Part shown: positions 11,711-21,400 of the stretch, piece by piece
Layout: each line of letters opens with the position of its first letter
Position numbering within the stretch: position 1 is the first letter of the stretch
DNA from: Pichia kudriavzevii
Taxonomy: Eukaryota > Ascomycota > Pichiomycetes > Pichiales > Pichiaceae
Direction: 5' to 3'
Assembly: GCF_003054445.1 (NCBI RefSeq)
Contig: NC_042510.1
Coordinates: 1 to 64,000 of the forward strand
DNA: 64,000 nt
Notes under the pieces: generated by a model
What the model saw: only the letters and a program-made list of their open reading frames with translations
Told to the model about the DNA's origin: nothing
The model's database searches: none
Translations under genes and position numbers: made by a program

Positions 11711-13621
11711 ATGTTTCCCATGAGGACATTCAAGGCGACATACGCAGACAAGGCAGTTTCACTCAGACTGTTGAACCGGCGTATATTGCATACCACTGCA
11801 GTTCGATTGGCTGAAGAAGATGCAAAGAATGCTCCGAAATCTACAACAGACATAGAAGACGACGATACGCTTAAACACCTATACAAGAGAAAGTACCAGT
11901 TTGTCCAAAAGCAAAATTTAGAGGATCCATATAACGTTTTGCATGAATCCCAACACCAGTCAAATTCTTATGGCGAACATCAGAACTCTTCTCAATCAGA
12001 CGATGAAAAGACGTTCCAGTTAACCCAAAGGTTGAAATTTATAGCTGGAGGCGTGGCGGCGTTGGTTATCACTTTAGGAAGTTTGGAAGTGTACAACAAC
12101 TGGAGCTTCCTCAAGTCTAAATACTTTGGCAATGGTGAACTGGAATCGTTTGATGAAATGTATGAAAGAATTAAGAATAAAAAGCAAAAGAAAAAACAAG
12201 AATTAGAGCTTTTTGCAAAAACCATAACTAATCCGAACGACTCCTCCGTTCCAGGTGTTTATGTTTGTGGTGATAACCGGTCGCAACTGGTTTCCGATGA
12301 GAAGGACTACCAATTGATTCCAGTTTTCAAGAGAATCGATGCATTTGACAATATGATTGTGAAGGACGTTGCAATTGGAGACAAATCCGGTGCCCTTATT
12401 GACGAGAGGGGTTCTTTGTATCAGTGGGGTGCGGGTTTCGGTGGAGATCCCAGAATTCCAAGTATCAAGGGCAAGAACTTGAAGAAAGTCCAGATTAGCA
12501 ATGATACCGTTTATGTGCTCTCAGAAAAGGGAGATGTTTTTTACCTTCCAGAGAGCCATGAGCTACAAAATCAGCATGTACACAAGCAGAGAGGATGGTT
12601 TGGCTCATATGATGTTAAATTCCAAAAACTTGACACATTGAAAAGGAAGATTGTCGACATTCGGGCCGGTTCACAGCACTTAGTCTTACTAGATGACAAG
12701 GGGAAAGTTGCCACTACTGCCACAGGATATGACAATGGCATTGAACAATCTTATGGTCAATTTGGTCTTCCAGAGTTTTCGCAATTTGATGCACCTCCAA
12801 GAATAAATGAAATCCATGATGTTGTCTTGCTCAACAGGTACTTGAAGAATGGTAAAGTTGCCGAAAGAAAGATCACGCAAATTGCAGCTGGGGATTTCTT
12901 CACCCTCTGCTTAGATCAAGCAGGCTCTGTTTGGGCTTTTGGTAAGAATACATATGGTGCCATAGGTTCAACGATTAACTTCGATACTGAAATTATCCCA
13001 TACCCTACTCAAGTGAAGTTCATTTCTTCCCATTTCAAGAGAAGTGAGTTTCCTCGCTGTGTTAGCATTGCAGCTGGTGGAGAGTCAGCATATGCGACCT
13101 TCTCGTCATCAAACATGTATGAACTCTTTGAGAGGAGCTTAAAAGACGGAGCAGGCGGTCAACCCACGTTTGAACCATTGGGAGAGGTCGAGGAAAGTAA
13201 GCTCCATTTATCCTGGGGTCATGGCTTGAAAGGTGAGTTGGGATTAGGCCATTTCATTCATGGCAGCTCAGAGCCTAAGAAAATAAAGGTTTTGAACGAC
13301 ATCAAGGAATACAATGAAATTACCAACAAACTCGAAAAAATCGGTATAAAGAGCTGGTCTGCCGGCAAGAACCATGTGGTGGTCACTTTGCAGAACAACG
13401 ACGTCTATGTGTGGGGAGACAACGAGTTCGGCCAATTAGGCAACGGGAAAAGAATAAGAGCAGGGGCTCCTATAAACATTCCATCCTTGTTGGAACCTAG
13501 TGATAGAGAAGTAAAGTATTCGAGATTCAACGACAGACTACAGTTGATTGACAATGGCAAAGTTCACCAAGAAATCGTTGCGGGAAACTACACCACTGCC
13601 ATTGTCTACAAGAAGGACTAG
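11711..13621 (+). CDS. FMP25: Mitochondrial RCC1-repeat protein, Fmp25-like
   Basis: A 636-residue protein with a basic, acid-free N-terminus (first ~33 residues) typical of a mitochondrial presequence, a hydrophobic membrane segment at about 110-127 and a C-terminal RCC1-type beta-propeller. Propeller signatures include LYQWGAGFGGDPRIP, VWAFGKNTYGAIGS, SWGHGLKGELGLGH and VYVWGDNEFGQLGNG, each followed by the usual hydrophobic strand. S. cerevisiae Fmp25 has the same order (presequence, one membrane segment, RCC1 repeats) and is required for assembly of the cytochrome bc1 complex at the inner membrane. ATG start; no intron. The next gene in the same direction starts 160 bp downstream. Confidence 0.85.
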   Translation: MFPMRTFKATYADKAVSLRLLNRRILHTTAVRLAEEDAKNAPKSTTDIEDDDTLKHLYKRKYQFVQKQNLEDPYNVLHESQHQSNSYGEHQNSSQSDDEKTFQLTQRLKFIAGGVAALVITLGSLEVYNNWSFLKSKYFGNGELESFDEMYERIKNKKQKKKQELELFAKTITNPNDSSVPGVYVCGDNRSQLVSDEKDYQLIPVFKRIDAFDNMIVKDVAIGDKSGALIDERGSLYQWGAGFGGDPRIPSIKGKNLKKVQISNDTVYVLSEKGDVFYLPESHELQNQHVHKQRGWFGSYDVKFQKLDTLKRKIVDIRAGSQHLVLLDDKGKVATTATGYDNGIEQSYGQFGLPEFSQFDAPPRINEIHDVVLLNRYLKNGKVAERKITQIAAGDFFTLCLDQAGSVWAFGKNTYGAIGSTINFDTEIIPYPTQVKFISSHFKRSEFPRCVSIAAGGESAYATFSSSNMYELFERSLKDGAGGQPTFEPLGEVEESKLHLSWGHGLKGELGLGHFIHGSSEPKKIKVLNDIKEYNEITNKLEKIGIKSWSAGKNHVVVTLQNNDVYVWGDNEFGQLGNGKRIRAGAPINIPSLLEPSDREVKYSRFNDRLQLIDNGKVHQEIVAGNYTTAIVYKKD

Positions 13622-13780
13622 TTTTCCACACAACAAGACCAAACCCTGTATGTATATGTTCATGTATAAATTCTAATACGTTGTACTTGTACACCTCTTT
13701 ATAGGAATGTATCAAGACGAAGAAATTCGAGCCTCCACAGTTGCTCCTCAAAGGCTCTCATCCAAGTTTGGTTGGCATGA

Positions 13781-15625
13781 ATGAATTCACTTTTTCTTTT
13801 CTCGCAAGCGTTTTTCCTCAACTTCACGATGGATTGTGCTTTTCCCCTATATCCAACTTCTTCTGACCTTCCCCATAAGGTGGAACGAAGTCTACTAATG
13901 AATAATGTGGGAAGAAATACAGTTGCCGTTTTTTCTTGTGTATCTGGCAAGGAAAATAGAAGTGAAGTGTTGCAGAGACAGAAACGAGAACTATTTCAAG
14001 ATGATAGCCGATCAAGATTCGATGGACAGCCATTAAATTTCAAAGATATAGTGTCGGATGTGTGCAATGCACATATGGACGACGTCAGTTTCCTAGTCTA
14101 TTCGAAAGCCAATGGTAATTTTGATCATGAATATAAGTTGCAAATCCTATTGGACACATATTTTATTTATGAGATTGAGGTTGAAGCGGCGGAACTGAAC
14201 GATGTATTGGATGTCTTTCAAGATGAAGCCAGACTGCTATCTTCTAAGTACAAGAGTGCAATGGATGAATTCAAGCAGTTACTGGCACCATTTAAAAGAG
14301 TCATATTCAGAGAAAATACAAGTGAAAGCAAGAATGATACACTGATACCCGACCTTCGACAGTATGGTTTGCTTATACCCATTCGACTTGAAAATAAATG
14401 GACTTTGATTTGGGTCAAATTCACCAAGTTCCGAAGTTTATTCGAAATGTACCAGCTAAGCTCTTCTATTGGTAAGTCCGACAAGATCTCTCGTTTTTCG
14501 CAAGAGTTGATCAAAAAATTGGTTGCATATTTGTTGGGGATTGAAGACACAGAGAGCCTTGTTTACAACTTCACATTTGTTCAAACCAACCGGGAGAGGA
14601 ACCCGCAACTGGATGCTGTGCTGATCCGTGATATGATCCGTATTATCGGAGGTTACCAAGAAGTGGGGTTTAATGTCACGGTTGATTTTTCTTACCATGC
14701 CAATAATCAATACGATGAGTTAACCTCAAAGCCACGTACTAGGACATTGCCGTTTATGTCTCTGGAGGATATAAAGGAGATGAACGGTAAAAAATCCAAG
14801 AAAAGGCAGCCCGAAATATTACCTACTCCCCCTCAAACACAGGAATCGAAAAGAAAAACAATTGATTCTAAGGTGAAGTCAAATCCATCAACTACTTTGA
14901 ATTCGACAAAGAGAGGGAAAAACAGTAGTAACGATCGGGAACACAAGACGAAGGGGAAATCAGCGTCTAGCGAAACAGGCACCAATAAGGGCTCATCAGG
15001 GACTTCGTCAGCGGCATCATCGAGCAGCTCAAGTGGTCCGATGAAGGTCGTCGTGACATTGGACAATCTTGAAAGTGTTAAAAACACCTTGCCCTATGAC
15101 GCAGTGAAGATGAACGAATTGGTCAGTCTTTATACTCGTATTTACGACAGCGTCGAAGCTAGTTTACTCGATAAATGGTCAAGAGTGAATTTCTTCTCTA
15201 AAAACTTCCCCATGGAATATCAAGAGCCACCGTTTTCTATTTATGGTCCATCACAAATAGAATATGAAATACTGAAAAGTGGCGGTATTATTGCGACAAA
15301 CACCCTGAAAGAAAAGATCAAAAAGTATGATGTTACACTAAATACTAAAACTATGAGATACTTAACCTCATCGAGGAGATGGATTAACCAAAGATTTAAA
15401 TTGGATCCTAAGTTAAACCAAGTGTTTTATACTAGAGATGAAGCATTGATTATACCTGACTACAGGGATATTCCATATATTGTCATGGCAACTCACTTAG
15501 CCTATAATTGTCTTGGGCCAGATGAAACATTCGACATCACCCACCAAAACTGGTACATTTCCCGGAAGATGGTTTCCTTTGTGATTGAACACTGTGAAAA
15601 ATGCCACGGGAAAAAAAATGCTTGA
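13781..15625 (+). CDS. Unrecognised protein: inactive-looking Ulp1 fold plus integrase-type zinc finger
   Basis: A 614-residue protein I cannot name. Residues ~196-290 resemble the C48/Ulp1 cysteine-protease core: LLIPIRLENKWTLIW is like the IPI...HWAL strand, then FEMYQLSS, a helix, and FVQTNRERNPQLDAV in the place of Q.N..DCG. The catalytic His and Cys positions are K206 and D278/A279-like, so it should not be a protease. Residues ~340-420 are a basic, then Ser-rich, disordered linker. Residues 565-609 resemble the integrase-type zinc-binding fold also found in yeast Fob1: VMATHLAYN...HQNWY...IEHCEKCH, with H572, C577, C605, C608, although C577 stands where a second His is usual. The protein stops right after the finger. 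A second ATG (residue 17) is an alternative start. Possibly a chromatin or rDNA-associated protein; function unknown. Confidence 0.75.
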   Translation: MNSLFLFSQAFFLNFTMDCAFPLYPTSSDLPHKVERSLLMNNVGRNTVAVFSCVSGKENRSEVLQRQKRELFQDDSRSRFDGQPLNFKDIVSDVCNAHMDDVSFLVYSKANGNFDHEYKLQILLDTYFIYEIEVEAAELNDVLDVFQDEARLLSSKYKSAMDEFKQLLAPFKRVIFRENTSESKNDTLIPDLRQYGLLIPIRLENKWTLIWVKFTKFRSLFEMYQLSSSIGKSDKISRFSQELIKKLVAYLLGIEDTESLVYNFTFVQTNRERNPQLDAVLIRDMIRIIGGYQEVGFNVTVDFSYHANNQYDELTSKPRTRTLPFMSLEDIKEMNGKKSKKRQPEILPTPPQTQESKRKTIDSKVKSNPSTTLNSTKRGKNSSNDREHKTKGKSASSETGTNKGSSGTSSAASSSSSSGPMKVVVTLDNLESVKNTLPYDAVKMNELVSLYTRIYDSVEASLLDKWSRVNFFSKNFPMEYQEPPFSIYGPSQIEYEILKSGGIIATNTLKEKIKKYDVTLNTKTMRYLTSSRRWINQRFKLDPKLNQVFYTRDEALIIPDYRDIPYIVMATHLAYNCLGPDETFDITHQNWYISRKMVSFVIEHCEKCHGKKNA

Positions 15626-15713
15626 TCAATCAGCACTTGTATATTAGAAACTGTTTTTTTTTTGTTCTTTTTTTTTTTTTGGTAGGCCACTGTTCATGTG
15701 TGTAATATAATAT

Positions 15714-16472
15714 CTACCTAATATTATCATGCCTTGGTGTATGATAGTTTATGTTGGATGTGTTGCTGGTATCCGTAGTTTGTCTTCTCTGCTGCGAAGA
15801 TACCTTACGGACAGACCCCCCAGGAAATTCGTGAAAGTAAACTCTGTTGTTTATTACAGGTGTATGGATCTGCTGGGAAAAGCTTCTTGACAAGTCTCCT
15901 GTAGGGACATTTCTGAGAATAGGATAGGTACTATGCTCTAGATCGGGGTTCCCATCAATGTCCATTTCCATTTCCATTTCCATCTCCATTCCCATTTCCA
16001 TCTCAGTGTTTAAGTTTTCACCAGCACGTACAGGACGATCCAAGCCTTCTAGGATCCTCAAACTGTCATCATTTCTATTCCCCTGACCTAGGAAACTATC
16101 CAGTTGCTCATCGTAATCAACGTTGTCCAAATTGGGCCTCTTGAGAATGGTATAATCATGGTACTCGTTGGGAAGAGAAGGTTGGAAACCTTCAAGATTC
16201 ACATCTTTCCAGTTCAATTTCATATTTTTCTGTTTCATCCGGTTTGCATACGACGAGTTAAATATGGGACCATTGGCCCCCATAGTACCCAGCTCATCTT
16301 CATTCCCCTCGTTCGGTGATAGGAATTGCTCAAGGAGGTTCTCATGTTGGTCAATCTCGGTCGCAATATCGATATCATCCCACCGTAGTTTCTTGGTATC
16401 CCAGGATTCCACAAACAGCACCGACGCATGGCCATCCATATGCAGGTAAGAGAAACACGAATCCGACACCAT
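15714..16472 (-). CDS. Hypothetical acidic protein with Met-Glu repeat
   Basis: A 252-residue protein I do not recognise. It begins at an ATG, is rich in Asp, Glu and Asn, has no signal peptide or membrane segment, and contains paired short motifs, LRWDDIDIATEID near the N-terminus and LNWKDVNLEGFQP about 60 residues later, that look like internal repeats or binding peptides. A run of Met-Glu dipeptides at about residues 157-170 is coded by a hexanucleotide repeat. The C-terminal third is Ser/Thr/Gln/Arg-rich and looks disordered. It is convergent with the preceding gene (88 bp between stops). It might be a lineage-specific regulatory protein; a coding call rests on length and composition, so confidence is moderate. 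Confidence 0.6.
   Translation of the reverse strand: MVSDSCFSYLHMDGHASVLFVESWDTKKLRWDDIDIATEIDQHENLLEQFLSPNEGNEDELGTMGANGPIFNSSYANRMKQKNMKLNWKDVNLEGFQPSLPNEYHDYTILKRPNLDNVDYDEQLDSFLGQGNRNDDSLRILEGLDRPVRAGENLNTEMEMGMEMEMEMEMDIDGNPDLEHSTYPILRNVPTGDLSRSFSQQIHTPVINNRVYFHEFPGGSVRKVSSQQRRQTTDTSNTSNINYHTPRHDNIR
15961..16003. repeat. TTTCCA hexanucleotide repeat inside hypothetical gene
   Basis: About seven imperfect copies of TTTCCA on the top strand encode the alternating Met-Glu run on the minus strand. In-frame hexamers can change copy number without breaking the gene. Confidence 0.8.
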
Positions 16473-16816
16473 CCCAGAAGACGTGGACGATCTTTGACTC
16501 GGTATTCATTCAATAGACATTCTTCTATAATGGCATTCTTCCACAACGTATAAATTCATCTCCCCTTTACCACCACCCCCCCCCCCCTATTTTAATTTTT
16601 TTTACCTACTGGATTTTCCCCTCCGAGGATGTTTCCATTGCAGAGAGATCCACTGAGCCTTCGTCGCGACTATTTCTGGATAACAAGGGCTGGGCAAATT
16701 GGATTTCATAATGAACCGTTTCTTGATTGACTGGATAGTCCTCCTGTTAGGATGAGGATCCAACCCTTTTTTGCAACTAGAGTTACGGAACCAACAGGAA
16801 TAGACTAGGAATTACC
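16473..16816. other. Divergent intergenic region with C12 tract
   Basis: A 344-bp promoter region between the Met-Glu hypothetical gene and the Kex2-repeat gene. It contains a run of 12 cytosines at 16576-16587 followed by a T-rich tract. I see no gene in it. Confidence 0.6.
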
Positions 16817-18121
16817 ATGAAACTACAAAGAGCAGTTATAGCGTCCATTTTTGCTCTGTTATCTGGCGTTGTCATTGCAAAGAATGTTTTCAACCCACAG
16901 TTTACTAATGAACAGTTGCAGCAGGCCCAACTTGAGCTGGAGGATAAGGAGTTCCACTTTGGGAAAAGGGAGGCCAAGAACGTTATCGATTTGAATGCAA
17001 TAGTTACCAAGGGACAAGATTTTGAGAAAAGAGAATCCAAGAATGTATTTTTGGCCAGCTTGATTGTCGACGAGAGGAGCTTGTTTAAGAGAGATGCAAA
17101 GAATGTTTTCGATTTTGATTTAGTCATTAATGATGCTAACTTGGGTAAAAGAGACGGCAAGAATGTATTTGATATCAACATGGTCCTCGACGATGACAAG
17201 CCTTTTGAGAAGAGAGATGCGTTTGCGAAAAATGTTGTCAATGTTCATCTGATTATTGACGATGAGTCTTCGTTGGTGAAAAGGGGAATTGAAAACGTCA
17301 TCAATATAGACCTTGCATTACCGGAATATAACGAGTACCTCAAGATGCTCAAGGATACAGCGAATGTTGGGTTCATCATTGGTAGCGACGAGTATGTCTC
17401 TGGAAAAGTTGAAAAGGTTGATAATACTTTGAACATCAGTCTAAAGCATGACCCAAAGGGTTGCCATGGAAAAAAGAAGAAGTTGAATTTGGAATCCCTC
17501 TCTGAAGTAATTGACACTTTCAAAGATAAGATGTTTGATCCGACTTTGGAGGCGAAGGACAAGTTTGTGATTCCAGAAGGCATGGAAGATGATTCAGAAA
17601 ACTTAAGAAACACGGTTTTGGAACCGGTCGGTGGCGACATTGCCACTGCATTGGTGACCAAGTCGGAGTTGGGTCTATTTGCAAAGTACTTGAGAGATTC
17701 TCCATCTCTTTATCGGAAGTGTGAAACAGTTACAACCGAAGGTGAAGCCACCCCCAAGCCAAACGCAAGAGTAATCATCTTTGCCCCAAGCAACGATGCC
17801 ATCACGCAACTACCGAAGAAGCCATGGCAATTTCCCGAAGATATTGCAAATGCAAAATCGGAAGATGAACAGGATACCATGATCGAACGTAATATTGCCG
17901 ATTTTGTTGAGTCGCATTTTGTCGAAACAGAGGATGCCATGCCTTCATTAGATAGCAAGTCAGCCGCATTCAAAACATTCAATAACAAGGAGATTGTGCT
18001 CCGTAATGTTGATGGTGATTTCAAAGTGAAGATGAAGGACTCAGAGATTTGGGTAAACGTTGTTGATGTTGAGATTCTATCGAATGGTGCTCTACTTACA
18101 ATCGATCACACTTTAGTTTGA
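16817..18121 (+). CDS. Secreted Kex2-repeat precursor with C-terminal FAS1 domain
   Basis: A 434-residue secretory protein. Residues 1-21 form a signal peptide ending VVIA. Six Lys-Arg pairs follow at 50-51, 71-72, 91-92, 111-112, 132-133 and 155-156, spaced 20-23 residues. After the signal peptide and after each pair the sequence restarts with the same theme, an optional dipeptide (EA, ES, DA, DG, DAFA) and then KNV[F/I/V]. This fits cleavage by the Golgi protease Kex2 followed by Ste13-type dipeptide trimming, releasing ~16-17-residue peptides such as KNVFDFDLVINDANLG. The C-terminal ~150 residues (about 283-434) look like a FAS1/fasciclin domain: VIIFAPSNDAI and the closing ILSNGALLTIDHTLV, similar to vacuolar/secretory yeast FAS1 proteins such as YDR262W. 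The fusion of the two parts and the role of the peptides are, to my knowledge, undescribed; the gene is convergent with RPO31. Confidence 0.8.
   Translation: MKLQRAVIASIFALLSGVVIAKNVFNPQFTNEQLQQAQLELEDKEFHFGKREAKNVIDLNAIVTKGQDFEKRESKNVFLASLIVDERSLFKRDAKNVFDFDLVINDANLGKRDGKNVFDINMVLDDDKPFEKRDAFAKNVVNVHLIIDDESSLVKRGIENVINIDLALPEYNEYLKMLKDTANVGFIIGSDEYVSGKVEKVDNTLNISLKHDPKGCHGKKKKLNLESLSEVIDTFKDKMFDPTLEAKDKFVIPEGMEDDSENLRNTVLEPVGGDIATALVTKSELGLFAKYLRDSPSLYRKCETVTTEGEATPKPNARVIIFAPSNDAITQLPKKPWQFPEDIANAKSEDEQDTMIERNIADFVESHFVETEDAMPSLDSKSAAFKTFNNKEIVLRNVDGDFKVKMKDSEIWVNVVDVEILSNGALLTIDHTLV
16970..17284 (+). repeat. Five degenerate ~63-nt coding repeats with Kex2 sites
   Basis: Five in-frame repeats (residues 52-156), each 20-23 codons, each opening with an acidic-small dipeptide plus Lys-Asn-Val and closing with Lys-Arg. 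DNA copies share an AAGAATGT-like core but differ elsewhere, so the array is old and the peptide theme, not the DNA, is conserved. Confidence 0.85.
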
Positions 18122-18446
18122 GGGTGTTTTATTATACTACCGGTTTCAATTAATAATTATTAGTCTGTTTATTTCAGCTTGCATTTTATACCACTACCAA
18201 CTTTTCGGTCCTGCTTTTCTTTTATTTCACTTTTTATTTAACTTTGAACCTCATCTCTATATTTTATTTCTAAACAGATACCATTGTCACCACACCATTA
18301 GTTGCAACTACTAACAAAAAAAAAGAGTTAAACGTCTATAAACTTTTTATACAATTACTTTGTGGCAAAAAAATCATGCAAATGGATGCCAGAAAATCAA
18401 TCACTTAGATTGGATAGTGTGTTCCGGGAAATACAAAACTTAATTG
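18122..18446. other. Convergent intergenic region
   Basis: A 325-bp, AT-rich gap between the stop codons of the Kex2-repeat gene and RPO31, with T-rich stretches suitable for 3' end formation. No gene seen. Confidence 0.6.
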
Positions 18447-21400
18447 TTAAGCAACCTGTAAAGATTTTGGAACAATTCCCCTACACAAACTGTCAAACAA
18501 CGTTTCCTTAGTCTTTGTGGTTACCGGTGTACCATCTTCCTTAGAGGCAAGTTTGAATGCACCAGTACCTATACCCATGGTTTGTCCAAGAATAATTCTT
18601 TCGGAAACACCTTCCACCTCATCGGTCTTCATATAGAAAGCTGCGTCGAATAGATGGTCTGTGGTTTTTTCAAAGGATGCCAATTGTAAAACAGAATCCC
18701 TCATCTTGGCTAATCCAAATCTGGTAATACCCAAAACCTCACCTTTGAAGGTCATCACATCACCTAATAGTTGAATATGACGGTGATCAACCGCCATACC
18801 ATGCGAACCCATGGTATAATCAATTTCATTGATAATAGAAGATCTAGCAGCTTCAATACCTAAAACTTGATAGATTTCCAAGATATGGTTGGTCTTGGTC
18901 TTTGTTGGAATGATACCGTCTGTAGCCATAACATCTTTTAATCCATAACCTTCAATCAAGAGACCCTTGGTGTCGTCATCATTAACATTAATAACAGCCC
19001 TTGCAATATCTGGGAGACCCTTGACAACAACCTTTGTTAACAAACGTTTCAGGTGTTGCATCTTGAAGAACAACGCATTCTTTTCCAATCTTTCCCTTTC
19101 ATCAGCATCCTTATATGCTAGCATAGCAATTTCTTTAGAAGCAGAAGATCTACCAGTAGGCTTGAAATCACCAGCATCGTTCACAAGAACTTGGATTTTG
19201 TTTTTTCCGATGATAGAAACATCACCTCTTGCTATTTTGAGTTTAGAGAGCACTATAGCATTAGCAATTTGTTCAATATTTAGCTCCAATTGTAGCTTGT
19301 CAATTGTTTTCAAATCTATCTTGACCTGGAGGAAGGCCTGATTTTCCTTGTAAACATCTTCGATATACATAGAAACATCCTCAAGTAATGTCTTCTCCAC
19401 ACGACCCTTCACAACTCTAGCAGCTCTTTCATCTCTGTCATTGACAAGTACAGCATTGATAATTGGAGTAGAGATAACCTTAGAAGCATTGATAATTTCC
19501 TTAATACGAGGCACACCCAACGTAACATTCATCGAAGCAACACCGGCAAAATGGAAAGTTTTCAAAGTCATTTGGGTACCAGGCTCACCGATAGAGTGGG
19601 CCCCAATGGCTCCAACAGCTGTACCTGGTTCAACCCGAGCCTTTCTGTATTTGGTACAACATAGATCCAAAAACTGCTTGATCATCTTCTCTGTGATCTT
19701 CATGACTTGATCAACAGAGGTTTCCTTGCTCAGGCTGTCTGGGGTCATTTCGTAATCTTCAGATTCCTCGTTACATGCAGGCAAACCTCTTGAGACTCTG
19801 TATTGACATAGCAATTTTAGCTTACCTTCAATGAAATTGGAGATGGAGTCGTAGAAATCTCTTTCAGCATCATATATATCCACATATTCTATTTTGTCGA
19901 AATCTTCTTTTGAAACAATATTACCAACATTATCAACTCTGATCAAAGCTTCCTTCATTGGGCCTAAAATAGACTTGATAAGGTTTCTAACATCGTATGG
20001 TTTCAGAGATTTATCTTGGTGATCAAGAGAAACAAAATAAGAATGAGTCCAGGTTCTATTGAAGTTAACAGGAACACCGTCACCTTCCATATCCAGTGGA
20101 TCCAAACCGTCACCTCCGTAAATAAACTGAACAACACCATTGCTGGAGTTTCTGACGGTGTCATCATAACTTGCAGAGAAATCTTCCAACGACTTCATCA
20201 ATCTACGTGACATATAACCTGTTTCTGCAGTTTTGACGGCAGTATCAACCAAACCTTCTCTACCAGAAATTGCGTGGAACAAGAATTCAGGTGGGTTCAA
20301 GCCAGAGAAGAAAGAATTTCTAACGAAACCCTTAGATTGTGGAGTCTTGGAGTTCTTCAAGAAATGCGGAAGTGATCTATCTTGGAAGCCATCTGGAACT
20401 CTGTTACCGGAAATAATTTGCTGACCGACGACAGCCACCATCTGGGAAACGTTCAATGTAGAACCCTTGGACCCACAAGTCGCCATAATTAATGGGGCAT
20501 TGGATTTTTCTAATTCCCTAATACAAACTTCACCGACTTCTTCTCTAACCTTGGATAGTAAACCACCAATCTTGGCCTCCAAAGTTTGTTCTTCATCACA
20601 ACCGGGTTGTGTCTCTAACTTTCCAGTCTTGAACAGTTCAATCAATTCATCACATTTCGCATACGCAATTTCAACTAGTTGTTCCTTCTTGGCTTTCAAA
20701 TCATCCTTAGGAGTAACATCGCTGATACCAATAGAAAAACCTCTGTTACCCATAAACCTAGCACACATCTTAGCCATTCGATTCATAGCAGTAGCAGCTT
20801 CAACGGCACCGTAATCTCTTAGGATCGTATAAAAAACAGAGTGTTTCTTACCATCACCCAACAAGGATTTATCCATAACACCAGACAGAATTTGTGAGTT
20901 TCTTATGATAACAAAACCATCGTTAGGAGACATTTCATTTGGATAGCCTTTATCTGGAGCAACAAAAGTCTTACACTTGGCATCAAGATTGATAACTACA
21001 TTGGATTTTCTGTTTGGTTTGATTAGAAGTGAGAAGATCTGTTTACCTGTCCATAAGTAAACGGGCTTGAAAATCGCCGGTGGTGGAAGATCAAAATCCA
21101 AAGCTCCATCAGACATCGATGCCAACATCTGTGTCAAAGTAGCTTTGTCAAAAAAGGAATCTTTCTTGGAGATGAGATAGGAACCAGTGATGAAATCTTG
21201 AGTAGCAGCAATGATAGGTTCACCTGACTTAGGAGTTAATAGGTTATTCTTAACACCCATAAGGTTCATAGCCTCGGCTCTAGCTTCTTCCGTTTGGGGC
21301 ACATGCAAGTTCATTTCATCACCGTCGAAATCGGCATTATACGGGGTACAGACACATTCATTCAATCTGAAGGTTCTCCATGGTCTGATTTTCGCAAAGT

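Noticed and set aside
16560-16600. C12 tract as a functional G-quadruplex or assembly break
   Set aside because: A single homopolymer run with no further G-tracts; no evidence for either beyond the run itself.
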